Shown here one piece after another: positions 35,666-47,343 of a DNA stretch of 64,000 bases (position 1 is its first letter; each line of letters opens with the position of its first letter). The position numbers were made by a program, and so were the translations under genes. The notes under the pieces were generated by a model, which worked only from the letters and a program-made list of their open reading frames with translations, was not told where the DNA came from and made no database searches. The stretch comes from Sphagnum compactum (taxonomy: Eukaryota; Bryophyta; Sphagnopsida; Sphagnales), in the NCBI GenBank assembly GCA_965153455.1, contig OZ234499.1:9606271-9670270 (forward strand), in the 5' to 3' direction.

Positions 35666-37233
35666 TTAGCTTTTGTGGTGCCATAATATCCAGTAGTACA
35701 TGAGAAAACAACTTTCCCCTATTGTTAATGTGCATAATTTCTTGGCAAGTCCTTGGTGTTTTGTTGTTACAATAATAATGGCAATTTCAAGATCTATTCA
35801 TTTTAATATCCTATTGGGTTCCATTTTGCATTATAATGGCATCTTAGTGTACCTCCTTCCATCCATTGTGTCATTTAATAGTAGCATCAAATATTGTACC
35901 TAGCTTTCTATCATCTATAATTCATGTCAATTGACCCATACGCATGGTGCATATGTATCTTACATAGCTATTTATGGAGGACACATATGGTGCTTAAATA
36001 TTAATGGCACATACATTATCCGCATACATGTGGCACATCTAGATGGCATGTATAGATTTGAAAAGCTTATTGTACAAGTTTATGGGAGATTCATCTACAT
36101 GGTACATACACATATGTGCGACATACATATGGTGCATAGATATGGCGCATAGATTTATGGCAAATACATATCGAATATCTCAAGTATTTGAAACTGAATT
36201 CACCATATGTGTTGTACATTTGGTGAACCTTGTATTTGTTGTTAGTATTTCACATTCCATATGTGGTGGAATCTTTGTGTTGAATCTACCATCAGATATG
36301 TGGTTATCATGTGGTTATATGTGTTTCCATATGTGTTATTCGATCATTACTTTCAGAGTTGTTCATTAGTGTTCCCATTCTGTCACTCCAAACGTAACAT
36401 TCATGTACCTTAGAATTGTGCAAGTCTGTACCACATGGTTTAAACTACTTTGTGTGCTATATCGTGGGGTTTTTAGACATTATGTTATTACATATGTGGA
36501 TGAAATATTTTCTACATTTACGACCTATGTGTATATCTCATGTATAGCTGAGTTAAATTCAAATGGAGATCATTGTGTTCTCCATCCATGCATTACAACA
36601 AAAGGTGTCCCTGTACGTCAAGTGATTTCACTAGATTTTGAGTGAATTCACTGGTTGTAATGAATAGGAATTAGTGAAGAAGTAGTGAATTCACTAATCT
36701 AATGAACGAGGACTAATGAACTGCACCTACATTTTGTAGCAGTGATGTCTGTTGTAACCACATTTTGTTATATGTATGTGTTGTGATTTTTGTGTCGTAA
36801 ATGATTTTGCTATTCAATATTCCTTCCCCCCAAAAGTTCAACTTTTTTTGGGGGAAAATATTGCCTTTCATTTTGGTGCTTGATGGTTTCTAATTTCGCA
36901 TCCAATCACTAGATGTTGTCAATAATTTATTCATTATGTGTTTTAAAATTATAATTCATAGAATCTTTTGTCCTCGATGAGATCTTGTCTTGGCAAAATC
37001 ATATTAATCACGTTTCACTTGATTTTTTAATTTTAAGCCAAAATTTGGCCTTTGCAAATCATCATTGAACTAAAATATATTCACTTTAATAATTATTCCA
37101 CATATAGCTTTTGATGTAATTGTTTTTTTCCATGTATTACAATATTCCTATTACCCTTTACCTTATGCCTTGATTTACTATTGCATTTACGGACATTGTA
37201 AATATAGCCAATCTAGTTCATGTTATCCTAACA
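35666..37233 (+). repeat. 1.5-kb dispersed repeat, copy B
   Basis: It matches the reverse complement of 66-1,511. It contains the hairpin CCCCCCAAAAGTTC/AACTTTTTTTGGGGG at about 36,825-36,856, extended outward by AATATT on both sides. Its right end abuts a MITE-like element, as in copy A. The left end is set where copy A gives way to the CACTA terminus; past that point this copy continues (AGACATCTTAGC), so it shows the uninterrupted site. Confidence 0.85.
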
Positions 37234-37506
37234 GGGTCCAAATTTTTTAAGGTTTACTAAAATTTTGTCACAACATCACCATTTTTGGTCTATTTTACCT
37301 AGTCTTTTTTTACCATGCAAAAACACATTTATGGATGATTATGATGGAATCTAAAATTGTAATGGACTAAAATATAGTCCTTTTGAATTTTTAAAAAACT
37401 TTTGACTCATTATTTTTTATGGGGATCAAAATATAAGGTAAAAATGGCTACAATAAGGACTAGGTCGTTTTTGTCATGTGTGGTACACCTTAAAGGATTT
37501 TCACCC
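37234..37506. mobile_element. MITE-like element next to copy B
   Basis: The termini GGGTCCAAATTTTTTAAGG and CACCTTAAAGGATTTTCACCC are inverted versions of each other. The body aligns along its whole length with 31,714-31,988, including TTATGGATGATTATGATGGA. Confidence 0.8.
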
Positions 37507-38399
37507 AACCGCCAATTTTCATAGGATTGTCCTTTTCTTTTAAGGATTGCCACCTTCTTTCACCTTTTTTTGGCAGTGACACATTCCTTTTCTAGTTCAT
37601 GTGTCCTTTCAAAAGTGCATGCTTGATATTAGTGTATCTAATGTTGAGTGAACCAATATTAATTTTCAGTTCATATTTTTTAATGGCTCTCAAAATCTTC
37701 CTTCATTTTTTCATCTATTTGCTAAAATGGATTACATTTATGTGATTCAAATAGTGAAGGCTAGCCTTTGGAAATCACTTGTTGGGTCCTTGATGATGCA
37801 AAAATAAGGATGAACACCATGTTCCTATTTTCAATAATGTGCATCAAATCGCATCAATAAACATAATATTTAGTTACACTAATCTTCTTGAGTTTTACCA
37901 TTCAATGTTAACCTTCGAGTTAAAAAGATCCCCAGCCAGTACTCATTGTGATTTTTTAATGCGTGTCTCAAATTTTTATTATTCTCTATTCGATCCCATA
38001 ATCATCTCGCTCTCGGCCTAGACCATATTTTTAAGGTTCCTCCTCCTCATCCTCCAAACTATTCAAATTTGTGCATTGTGTTGATTACACTTTAATTTGT
38101 TTGCATTTGTGTCGTTTCATATCCCTCTCAGTTCTTTCACTATTTTCCTTGTGCCTTAGTGATAATGCACCATTTCATGCTATTAGACATTCGGACCTCA
38201 TAGTCATGGTCGACAATTTAGGGACGACTGTTTTTTCTAAACATTGTTTGTGCGCTACTTTTGGTTTTCAACCAGGTTCTTTCCACATATCCAAGAACAT
38301 TTTGTATGATTTTAATAGCTTTTTCTCAAGTTGACTGTACCAGATTCATACGACCTCCTTTCAAGGAAAACAATGGGTTGCTGGTTCTAGCTATTATGA

Positions 38400-40650
38400 C
38401 ATTATGGGGGATAATTTGACTCGCAACTTTCAAAAAACCATCTTAATGTTAGGAATAACAAGTTCTGTTGTTGAGATTGTGAAGCAAGAAACCAACGTTA
38501 GCCACATTTTCCTTCAATGTTCAAATGTTTTTGCATCTTTTGTTTTCATTGAACTATTTAATTCTTTCTTAGGTGACGACTTGACACCCCTTCCTTCGTC
38601 AACAAAATCACCCAAAAAAATTCTTCAATTTGCTACCTTGCTATCATCGCAACCCTCCAACCCAATTGGTAATATTTAAATTGTTGTCTTTTACCTCCGG
38701 GCCATGGCGTTGCTAAGACATACCTGTAAAGAGTTGTGGAATTTGGATTATGATAAGATACCTCTTCAAAAAGTCCAATTTTTGCTAATTACTTTTGATG
38801 GGAATGTCTTGTTCAAATTGCCACCGGTGCTTCCAACTGATCATAGGCCTTTGCAAAATGCAAGGCATGGATATAAAATTTGATGGCCATGCTTGGTGCA
38901 AGGTGATTACAACCAATATCAAAAACAATTTTGGGCTTAGCTTTAGGAAGGTTTGTTGCTTGGGTCATTTGCATTGTGTACAAATTGACTATCAAAACTT
39001 TGTGCAATTCAGTTTTCGTAATGAAATCTTCTGGTGCGGTGAATGCACACATATTCTAGTGGTAGGTCAGATGGCACTATCTCCATCTGCTTACTTGCTT
39101 GGATGTAAATTATGTCATGCTCCTCCCTTTGTGTCATTAATTGTAGTGGACGAATCTATTATGTTGTGCATAGATTCCAGTCAATCTCAAAAGTGGTGAT
39201 TCATCTTCATGGGGTCCACAAACATCTTGTTGCAAATGGCAAGTGCAAGGAGACTATGGATGAGACTAAAAGGTGGATCATAGAAGACATTGATCGCACA
39301 CATTGATTCCATGAGTGCTAACAAGACCTTCTTGGCTAGGCATTGGCTAAATGATAGTGGCGATGGCACAATGGAGCTTTTGGATGATGAGGAGCTAGAA
39401 CAGATCTAGGACCTGTTTTGTAAACTGAGTTTGCCTAAGTTCATAACTTCATTGCTTCTTTCAAGCATCGTTCAGGGGGTGCCTATATTGATAACAACCT
39501 TGAATTAAAGTCCAAGAATCACTATGACTACATCCAAGAGTGATGTTTCCCAAGACAAGTTCTAGGACAAAAGGTTTTCATTTTCAAGATGCCGATAAAT
39601 GGTGTGGGGAGTGGAGCGAGTCTCGTCACATAAATGCAACTTGTAAGGAATTTGCAAAATGTTTGGATCATGTTTGATCATGTGAAACATGTTGTTGGCT
39701 GGAAATTATGGCTTGTCATGTGTACAATCTTGCCTATTGCAAAGTGATGACCATTGCAATATGGACAATGTAGACATGTAGACTAAGGACCCTGAAGCTT
39801 AACAAATCATGTGGATAAAACTTAATGAAACGATGCTAAAATAGGGGTTTCCAGAAATGAATTTTAAAGGATTCATGGCTAATAGTGCACAAACCAATTA
39901 AAACATTATCAGAATTGTTTATAGGTTTGGGGACCCTTCTGTTAGGATGGTTGATAAAGAGCACACATGTTTATTCCATTGAACTCAATTGCTTGATAGG
40001 CACACCAAACAATTCATCAAACTTGAATTGCAAGATTAACATAATGTTCTTTGCCGCTAATATAAGAATGCGAAATCCTTTGTGGAGGCTGACAGTCTCT
40101 ATGCTAGAATTTGTTGTTGGTGGTTGTCATCAGGGGTTGTTTTTGAGGCAGGTGTCCATGAGCTTGCAAATTGGTTTAGCTTCTAGCATTTTTGTGTCAA
40201 GTAATGGGAAAGTTTCATGGTCCATGTGAGTATTTCACCTACAAACTTCTTATGACTCCCTTTTTCTTTCATTAATTCAAATTTTGAATTACCTTTGCAC
40301 TTTACTTCCATCAGGGTCTCCATTTCCATTTGACATTTCAAATTTTGTTGATTTTTCCTTTCCTTTGATTTGTAGAAATTCAATGATGAGGAGTGGGTGA
40401 ATATGCCCACTTGTAATCTGCATAAATTGTGCATAACATCTAGTTATAGCGATTGGGAAAATGTGGCACTTGTCTACACACAACAATGTTTGACGATTAC
40501 ATTCGTGTTTTCAAACATTTTACATTGTATAGACATTACTTGCAAGGTGGTCCACCTGGTCATGGACCTAATAGGAATTAATTGTTGTTGAAGAAGGCCC
40601 AAGGGTCGAATGATCCTGCTAGACTTGTGGTAGCTATGGTAAAATACACG
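38400..40650 (+). pseudogene. Long decayed transposon-like ORF, family not named
   Basis: Coding sense runs through several frames. It includes FDGHAWCKVITTNIKNNFGL near 38,880 and CCLGHLHCV. Then it shifts to SGRIYYVVHRFQSISKVVIH and VHKHLVANGKCKETMDETKR (39,112-39,306), followed by SANKTFLARHWLNDSGDG. Near 39,860 it reads MNFKGFMANSAQ, then RFGDPSVRMVDKEHTCLFH and YKNAKSFVEADSLYARI. A GT-AG intron (about 40,228-40,374) may lead to KFNDEEWVNMPTCNLHKLC. Many stops replace expected Trp or Gln. Histidine and cysteine pairs suggest a zinc-binding part. It resembles long ORFs that are repeated in some plant genomes; I cannot assign a superfamily from sequence alone. Confidence 0.45.
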
Positions 40651-41820
40651 TCCAGATCGTCCTTCACAAATCACCTTTCACACCTTAAGGGATAAGAGGT
40701 TTTTATGTATGCCAAATAATGTTCCCATTGTCTTAACCGTGTGAATTTCTTTTGTCCATGAGTAACCATTTTTGCTGCTAAACCCGATATTGTGGAGGAT
40801 GTATGCCTACAACAACTACCTTTTGGTTCCATTTATTTGCTACCTTTGGTATCTCAAGATGGCCTAGAGTTGAAGGAAAGTATCTATATTGCATTTGAAC
40901 ATTATATTCATGTTTCAAAAGACAAGCCAACCTAGGAGGTCTTCATGAACTAAATCAACAACATAAGATTTGTAACAAACACCAAGTAATGCCACTTAGT
41001 GGGAATATGGTGGCAAAACCAAACAAATTAACACCCCCTCTCATAGCTATCTACCTATCCACACACTATCCTACATATTGACATTTATGCAACACCAACA
41101 TCAACCAATGAAAATATTTTTAATGAAGTTGTTAAATATAATTTATTAATAATTATTTTATTCATATGTAGGCCCCAACTATGAGTATTGTAAACCCACC
41201 TTTATAGTTCTGAATATCCTATTTATGTAAAACCTAAATTATTATCATTCTTAACCACAACATCTAAAATATGTTGTCCTAATCGATTTGGTAAAAAATT
41301 CATCTTAAACCATAAAAGGTTTTACTTTTTGCCAATCATTGCTTTTGAGTGCTACATAGTTAAGAAACTAAACATTTCTCCAATCTACAAATAATCCTTC
41401 ACTTCCTTTAGTCACACAAGTTGTAGTTGAAACAAAGTTGCATATGTGGTTTGATCAAGAACACCTATCGTCCTTGTAGTATCTAGTAGCCTAAATAGTG
41501 CATCTACTATGATATGGTTATGCCTTAGCTTGTATACTACCGTAAATTCATATTCTAAGAATAGAAATAACCATCTAGCCTCTTATGTTGGGGAATACCA
41601 AGTCTTATTTTTCTTCACCTCACACTTCTTGAACTGATATTCAAGGATCATGTTTTTGAAATTTTCCAATGGAATCTTGCCTATGCATAATATTTTAACA
41701 AAGTCATGGATCAAGTTAAGTTTTGTGTGATAGTATTCAATGGACCTGTAGTAAAAATCATTTGCAAATGTTATGATGTGATGGAATGTTTCAAATTCAC
41801 CATCAAAATAATAATAATAA
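40651..41820. other. Spacer, nothing recognised
   Basis: No open frame with a recognisable domain and no strong repeat was seen. Confidence 0.4.
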
Positions 41821-41839
41821 TACCTACTTGTTCAAGTCT

Positions 41840-42035
41840 GTGATCATTGTGAATAGCTCCACAAGCCATGTAATGGTGTCCAACATGATTGTATCCACCA
41901 AAATGTGCCAAACCTTTTCCTTGGAATGAAGCTTCTCAATGAAAGGGTACAATGCATGAAATTTGTGGTTCCCTTCCCACACAAAAAACATCTTCTTCGA
42001 AAACTTTTATAGGTTAGGATCCTTGTACAAAAACT
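41840..42035 (-). pseudogene. Second W-x-G-N-H-K peptide relic
   Basis: The minus strand reads FVWEGNHKFHALYPFIEK, then VWHILVDTIMLDTITWL and ELFTMITDLNK without a stop. This aligns residue by residue with the more decayed stretch at 33,345-33,165. It is a single exon-sized fragment; flanking coding sequence is not clear. Confidence 0.4.
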
Positions 42036-42299
42036 TTTTGAACTCCATATGCTTCTATTTCCACAACTCATTCTATCCTCCAATGTGTTGCTCGATGTTC
42101 TCCTCTTGCCCATGCCAATTAGTGGGATATATGTAAAAAACCTTTTGTTTTCCTTGTACCCCATCTCGAATGTCTGTTCCATTTTTAGGATATCAAATTT
42201 TAGTGCGGGATGTATAATTAGCATGGCTATCATGTTTAGCTTGTATCATGGACATTTGAAACATTTTCATTTGCTTCCCAAATCAAGACTTTGATGGAC

Positions 42300-44569
42300 T
42301 TTTCCTTCAACCTAAAAAAAGATTGTAAATCAAATTATGAAATTTTACACATATTGTTTATGATGTTAAGATTTGGTTTAAATTTTTTTGGTTTATTTCA
42401 TATATTTGCATTCTTATTGGATACATTGAATATTTCATAACCAAATACGTTTACAACAAAAAATTTCCTTGTAATGTCTAGATTTAACACGAAAATTTCA
42501 AACAATTAGGGGTTTAATGTAAAAAAAATCATCAATTTTGATGATGTGAACTCCCAGTCCTTTGGAGCTACAAACTATCCATTACATATTGTGTTCATCA
42601 ATTTTTCAAACATTCCAAACTCTACCACATTTGTTAAAGGCAACATATAACAAACAAATTTTATAACAACAACATTTGAAAATACAAGAATTAAGAGGAA
42701 GTAGACTTCAATTTCTTAACCTATAAGTGAAACCATAAACAAGAACAACAGGGTCAAAGCATGGTTGGGGTACCCAAAAGGACTATCTCATTTTATATTC
42801 ATTGGACCCGCATTTAAACATGTTGTTAAAACTTAATGACACATTCATATTGAAAGTTTGATTTTATTCATAGATAGATACATTACAAAAATATTATTCT
42901 ATGCATAGAATGTCATTTGAACAAATTTAAGGATTCTTACCAAGTCCTTGAAAACAATCCAAGACTTTGTCTCATGAGAAAAAAAAATCAAAGACTCATT
43001 TAAGGAATGTCTAAACAACTTTTTTTGGCCCAAGATTTTTACCACAAACATTTTATGTACTAATGTGTGACAAGAACAAATGCACTATTGTAATGTAAAT
43101 AATTTCAAAAAGTCAAAATTATGGGAATTTTGGGCCATTGATAGAACATGGCCCTCATTTGATAAATTTTACTATTTTCACTTTCATAAGTGAAAACAAT
43201 AGACACTTTAGAGGTCTATATAAAATTTTGAACAAAATCATTTCGTTTGACATGAAAAAAAAGGGTGAAATGTAAGACAGGTCATGGTAATAGTGAAGGA
43301 AAAAATGAATGTGGGAGTCCTTAAGGTTCACATGTGGTACCTTAATCATGCTTGGACCCAACAAGGTTCTAGTGGCTGCCATGGACTAAATTAATTCAAT
43401 GCAGTTAAACATTGATAAGAACAAAACCAAGGCACAAGAAAAGACATTCAAACAACATCTAAAATACCTAAAGAAAAATGACAAGAATGCTTACAAAATG
43501 AAAAAAAACATGGTGAACTTCCTCTCAAATTTGAGCATAACAATGTGCCATGTGTTCATCAAAGACTAATTACTCATGCCACCATTAGTCAATCTATCTA
43601 ATTCTTCATTTGATGATCAACTAGTGGTAAATATTAAAAAAAAACCTAAAGCATCATGAGGCATTGAAAAACAACTCAAAATTTGATGATCAATTAGTGG
43701 CAAGACATAATTAAAGCATGACAAGGCATTTGAAGAACAATTCAAATTTTTGAAATAAATAACCATCTTTGAACTTGTTGAAAATTCAAATCAAAGTTGC
43801 ATTTCAATTTCAAAAACAATTGTTCACTTTCAGCATGGTCTCCTATTCCCTACGTATGGTTCAAGAATAAATCAATTCGTGAATCCAAACATCTCTTACC
43901 TTCTAAAACAAGGTTTACCTCATTGACTCCACCATTTGCATTGTTTTGGTATTTCCTTGTTTCACCTTACTAGTATGGTTGATCTTCATGGTCCAATTTA
44001 ACCACTAAAACATCCACATCTACATCCCTTCCATCTAAAATCAAATTGTATAAATGCAAAAACAAGTAACTAATTGGGTTTGCCCCATACATGCTTAGTA
44101 AAACCTAAAATCATACATGCAAGTCTACTATCTTAGGGCAATAATAGACTTTTATAACATAAAAGGCACCAAAAATACAAACACATTAATCAATTAAAAA
44201 TTACTTTCATTATATGGTATTTGTTATTAAATGTTCATAAAAGCCTTATTGAAGTTTTAAAAATAACATCAATTTAATTAAAAACATTTATATTTCAAAA
44301 ACAAAATTTATATTAAAATTGATGTGTTTTATTTTAATCAATTCTTGCACATAATCTTTCAAATCAAAATTTTAAGAATCTCATTTTCATAAGATTTAAA
44401 GGAATTGAAGTTAATTATCTCTATGTTTATCAAACAAATTTTATTTAAAAAGTTAGTCATATGAATTGGTTTTCACATTTGATAGTGATATGAAACTTCA
44501 TGATACAAAAAGGCAAGCAACAACCCAAAAAATAAAATGATATAGAGGCATGATTAAATCAGTTACTCA
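42300..44569. other. AT-rich spacer up to the right arm
   Basis: Only short ORFs without domains are present, and no transposon ends were recognised. Confidence 0.4.
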
Positions 44570-45427
44570 ACCCTCCCCCTAGAAACATGTTTATTGTAAA
44601 AGGCTTCCAAAATAATGTGCCTAATAGTTGCATTTTTTTACGGGGGATCATGAGCCAAGGTAAAAATGGGTAGCATTTATCCCCAATGATATAGCCAAAT
44701 GTCATTTTGAATCCATTTTTAGAGTGAAACAATCCAAAGCGTGTTGCGTTTTAATAAAGGATAAACAATCACAAAAAAATTATAATCATTCATGGAACAC
44801 ACCAATCCAACAAACACATTGCATAAGCATTTTTGGTGGTCAACAACTTGTAGTTGCATATTGTATAGATGGAGTTAGAACAAAGCGCATTGCTTAACAA
44901 GTCATGTCAAGGCCCTACAAAATAGGAATAATTTGTCTTGCATGGTGCACAATGTGCATATGTGGCTTTCATTAGTAAACACATGGGTTGTGGGAGACAA
45001 AAAATTCAAAATTAAAGTGTCTAACATAAACCTTGCAACATAGTCTAAAATTGTTACACTTGTTGTTACAAGTGCGAATGGAGAGTACATTAAATGATAC
45101 ACATTTTTCAAGTATTCAAATTCCTTTAGTTCATTTTAGTCTTGAATTTTCTTGGTCAATGACATACGTTTACATGTAATGAGAAACAATGCATCCAAGT
45201 AGTAGCATCAATAATGATAAATGCAAGACGGTTTGTTCAATGTAAAGTTTGAAGCGTAACTTGGACTTAGGCCCATTTATTTCCAAACCCAAAACCCATA
45301 AATTAATTAGCAAAAACAATAAAAAATTGGATGGTCATCTCCAACTATCATCCATTTTCAACTTTCATCTATTATCCAATTATGTCCACATGGCAAAGGA
45401 TTTCTTCATGTGATAAAATATTCCATT

Positions 45428-45702
45428 CGGGTCCAAATTCTTTAAAGAGTACCAAAATATTGTCACGGTGTCGCCCTTTTTGTACTTCCTTACATAATCT
45501 TATTTGACCATGTAAAGACACAAATTGGATGAAATAGATGCAATTTAGAATTATAGTGGTCTAAAGTATGGTACTTATAAAATATTTGACACATTTTGAC
45601 TCATTAATATTGATGAGGATCAAAATATAGTACAAAAAAGGAGTCCATTAAAGACTAGGTCCTTCTTGTCCTAAGCGGTACACCTTAAAAAGTTTGGACA
45701 CA
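45428..45702. mobile_element. MITE-like element, right-arm copy
   Basis: It is the reverse-complement counterpart of 26,626-26,898, opening GGGTCCAAATTCTTTAAAG and closing CACCTTAAAAAGTTTGGACA. It was therefore inserted before the arms duplicated. Confidence 0.75.
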
Positions 45703-47343
45703 TCCATGTCACAAAGTATAACATTTAAAATACACCAAGTTTATTCTATCCATATGGGTAAGATATTTGACCAAATGTTTTGTTGAGCTCATTAGTTCAC
45801 TTTCGTGCTCACCATTTCACAATGTATTGGCATTGTCGAAGAACCCTGAAAGGGTAACATGGCTTAAGGCCATAACAACTTTATAATTTTATTAAATTGG
45901 TAAGGGCTTGAGGTAATGTCTAATATCAATTTCATATTAGTTTCATATGAATTTTCATCGTAAGTACATACATGTTTCATACCAATAAAAAATTAATCTT
46001 GAACCTTAATCCCATGACCGGGTTGGTAATATTAGAAAAGGCCTTGACAACACCAATACCAAGTTTGTATGAGATTTAGTAAAATTCCACACACTTATTA
46101 AGTTTATGAATGCCTTCTCAAATATAAGTTCATGTAGTGCAACTCAATATGTAATGTTAATTTTCTAGGCTTGATTGCCCATTTAAAATTGAATCACGCC
46201 TAAAATTAATGTGCATGTTTTTTTTTCTATGACATTGTTTGATATAGGAATTATTGGACATCCATGTAATATTACTGAACAAATAAAGAAAATTATATGC
46301 AAATTTATCTTTTCATGTTGATTGTAAGTTGTGGATATCCAAGTAAATGATAAAATGTCAAAATTCAATACTTGGTTGAATTTAAATATATAATTTGTCC
46401 ATGACATGCAATGTTTGCAATGTACCAATGATTGGTGGGTTATAAAGTTATTGAATTCAAATTTAATACTCATATCAATGTTTTCATCATATATGAAAGC
46501 TTTAAATTGTTGGAGCTTGAAATCAACCAAGAATAAATTTGATGATGAAATCTTATTATCACTTGCCAATTTTGGCGTTTACCACTTCTTTTCATATACA
46601 TGTACATTGTTTTTTGGTCCGTGCCAACTTTAGTTAACAAACCAGAAACATATAAAATTAAATAAGATATTTGACTTGAGGTCAAAGCATGCGTTGCTCA
46701 TCCAAAGAGATATTATATGATGATAAATTTAAAGTACATCAAATAAAATATCCGCAATATCTTTTGAATTTTAATTTACTGGTGTGGTGAAGATTTATGG
46801 TTTTAAATATGCATGTTTAAACATTTCCATGGATGTCGGTATATGAAATTGGTTAAAATTTTAAATTATCCCCACAATCGAACATGTCCATGTGTTTGTC
46901 CAATATAGGGCGATAGTAAAATAACCGCATAAATCCTAGTACGGAGAAAAAATTCAACTTGACTTGTATATATAATTGAAATAAAAATAAATAAATATAT
47001 TACCATAGCTTCCTGAAATGATCACACACATGTTTTGAAAAACATGTGGGAGGGATACACAACACGATGTATCGATATTAAAATGTGACCATAGCATTAG
47101 TATTATCATTTAAAAGGAAGCGTTCTTTGGCAAAATTCATATTCGTCTCCCAATTCGTTGATTGATGCATTTTCCTAGCTTCCGTATGAGTTCTTCTTTG
47201 TTCCTTTTCTTGGCTCCCTTGTAGACTTCCTACACATATTTCACATCCTACATTTGTTTGATATTATACTCCTTGTTGAATATCATTTTCAACCATTAAA
47301 CAAAACATAACCTTTTGTCAAGTTGTATTAGAAGAAAATCACA

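Noticed and set aside
35700-36645. Several ORFs conserved between copies A and B of the 1.5-kb repeat.
   Set aside because: The peptides are low-complexity (rich in C, H, I, W, Y from CATATG-type motifs), the frames are short and broken, and the two copies are simply duplicates.
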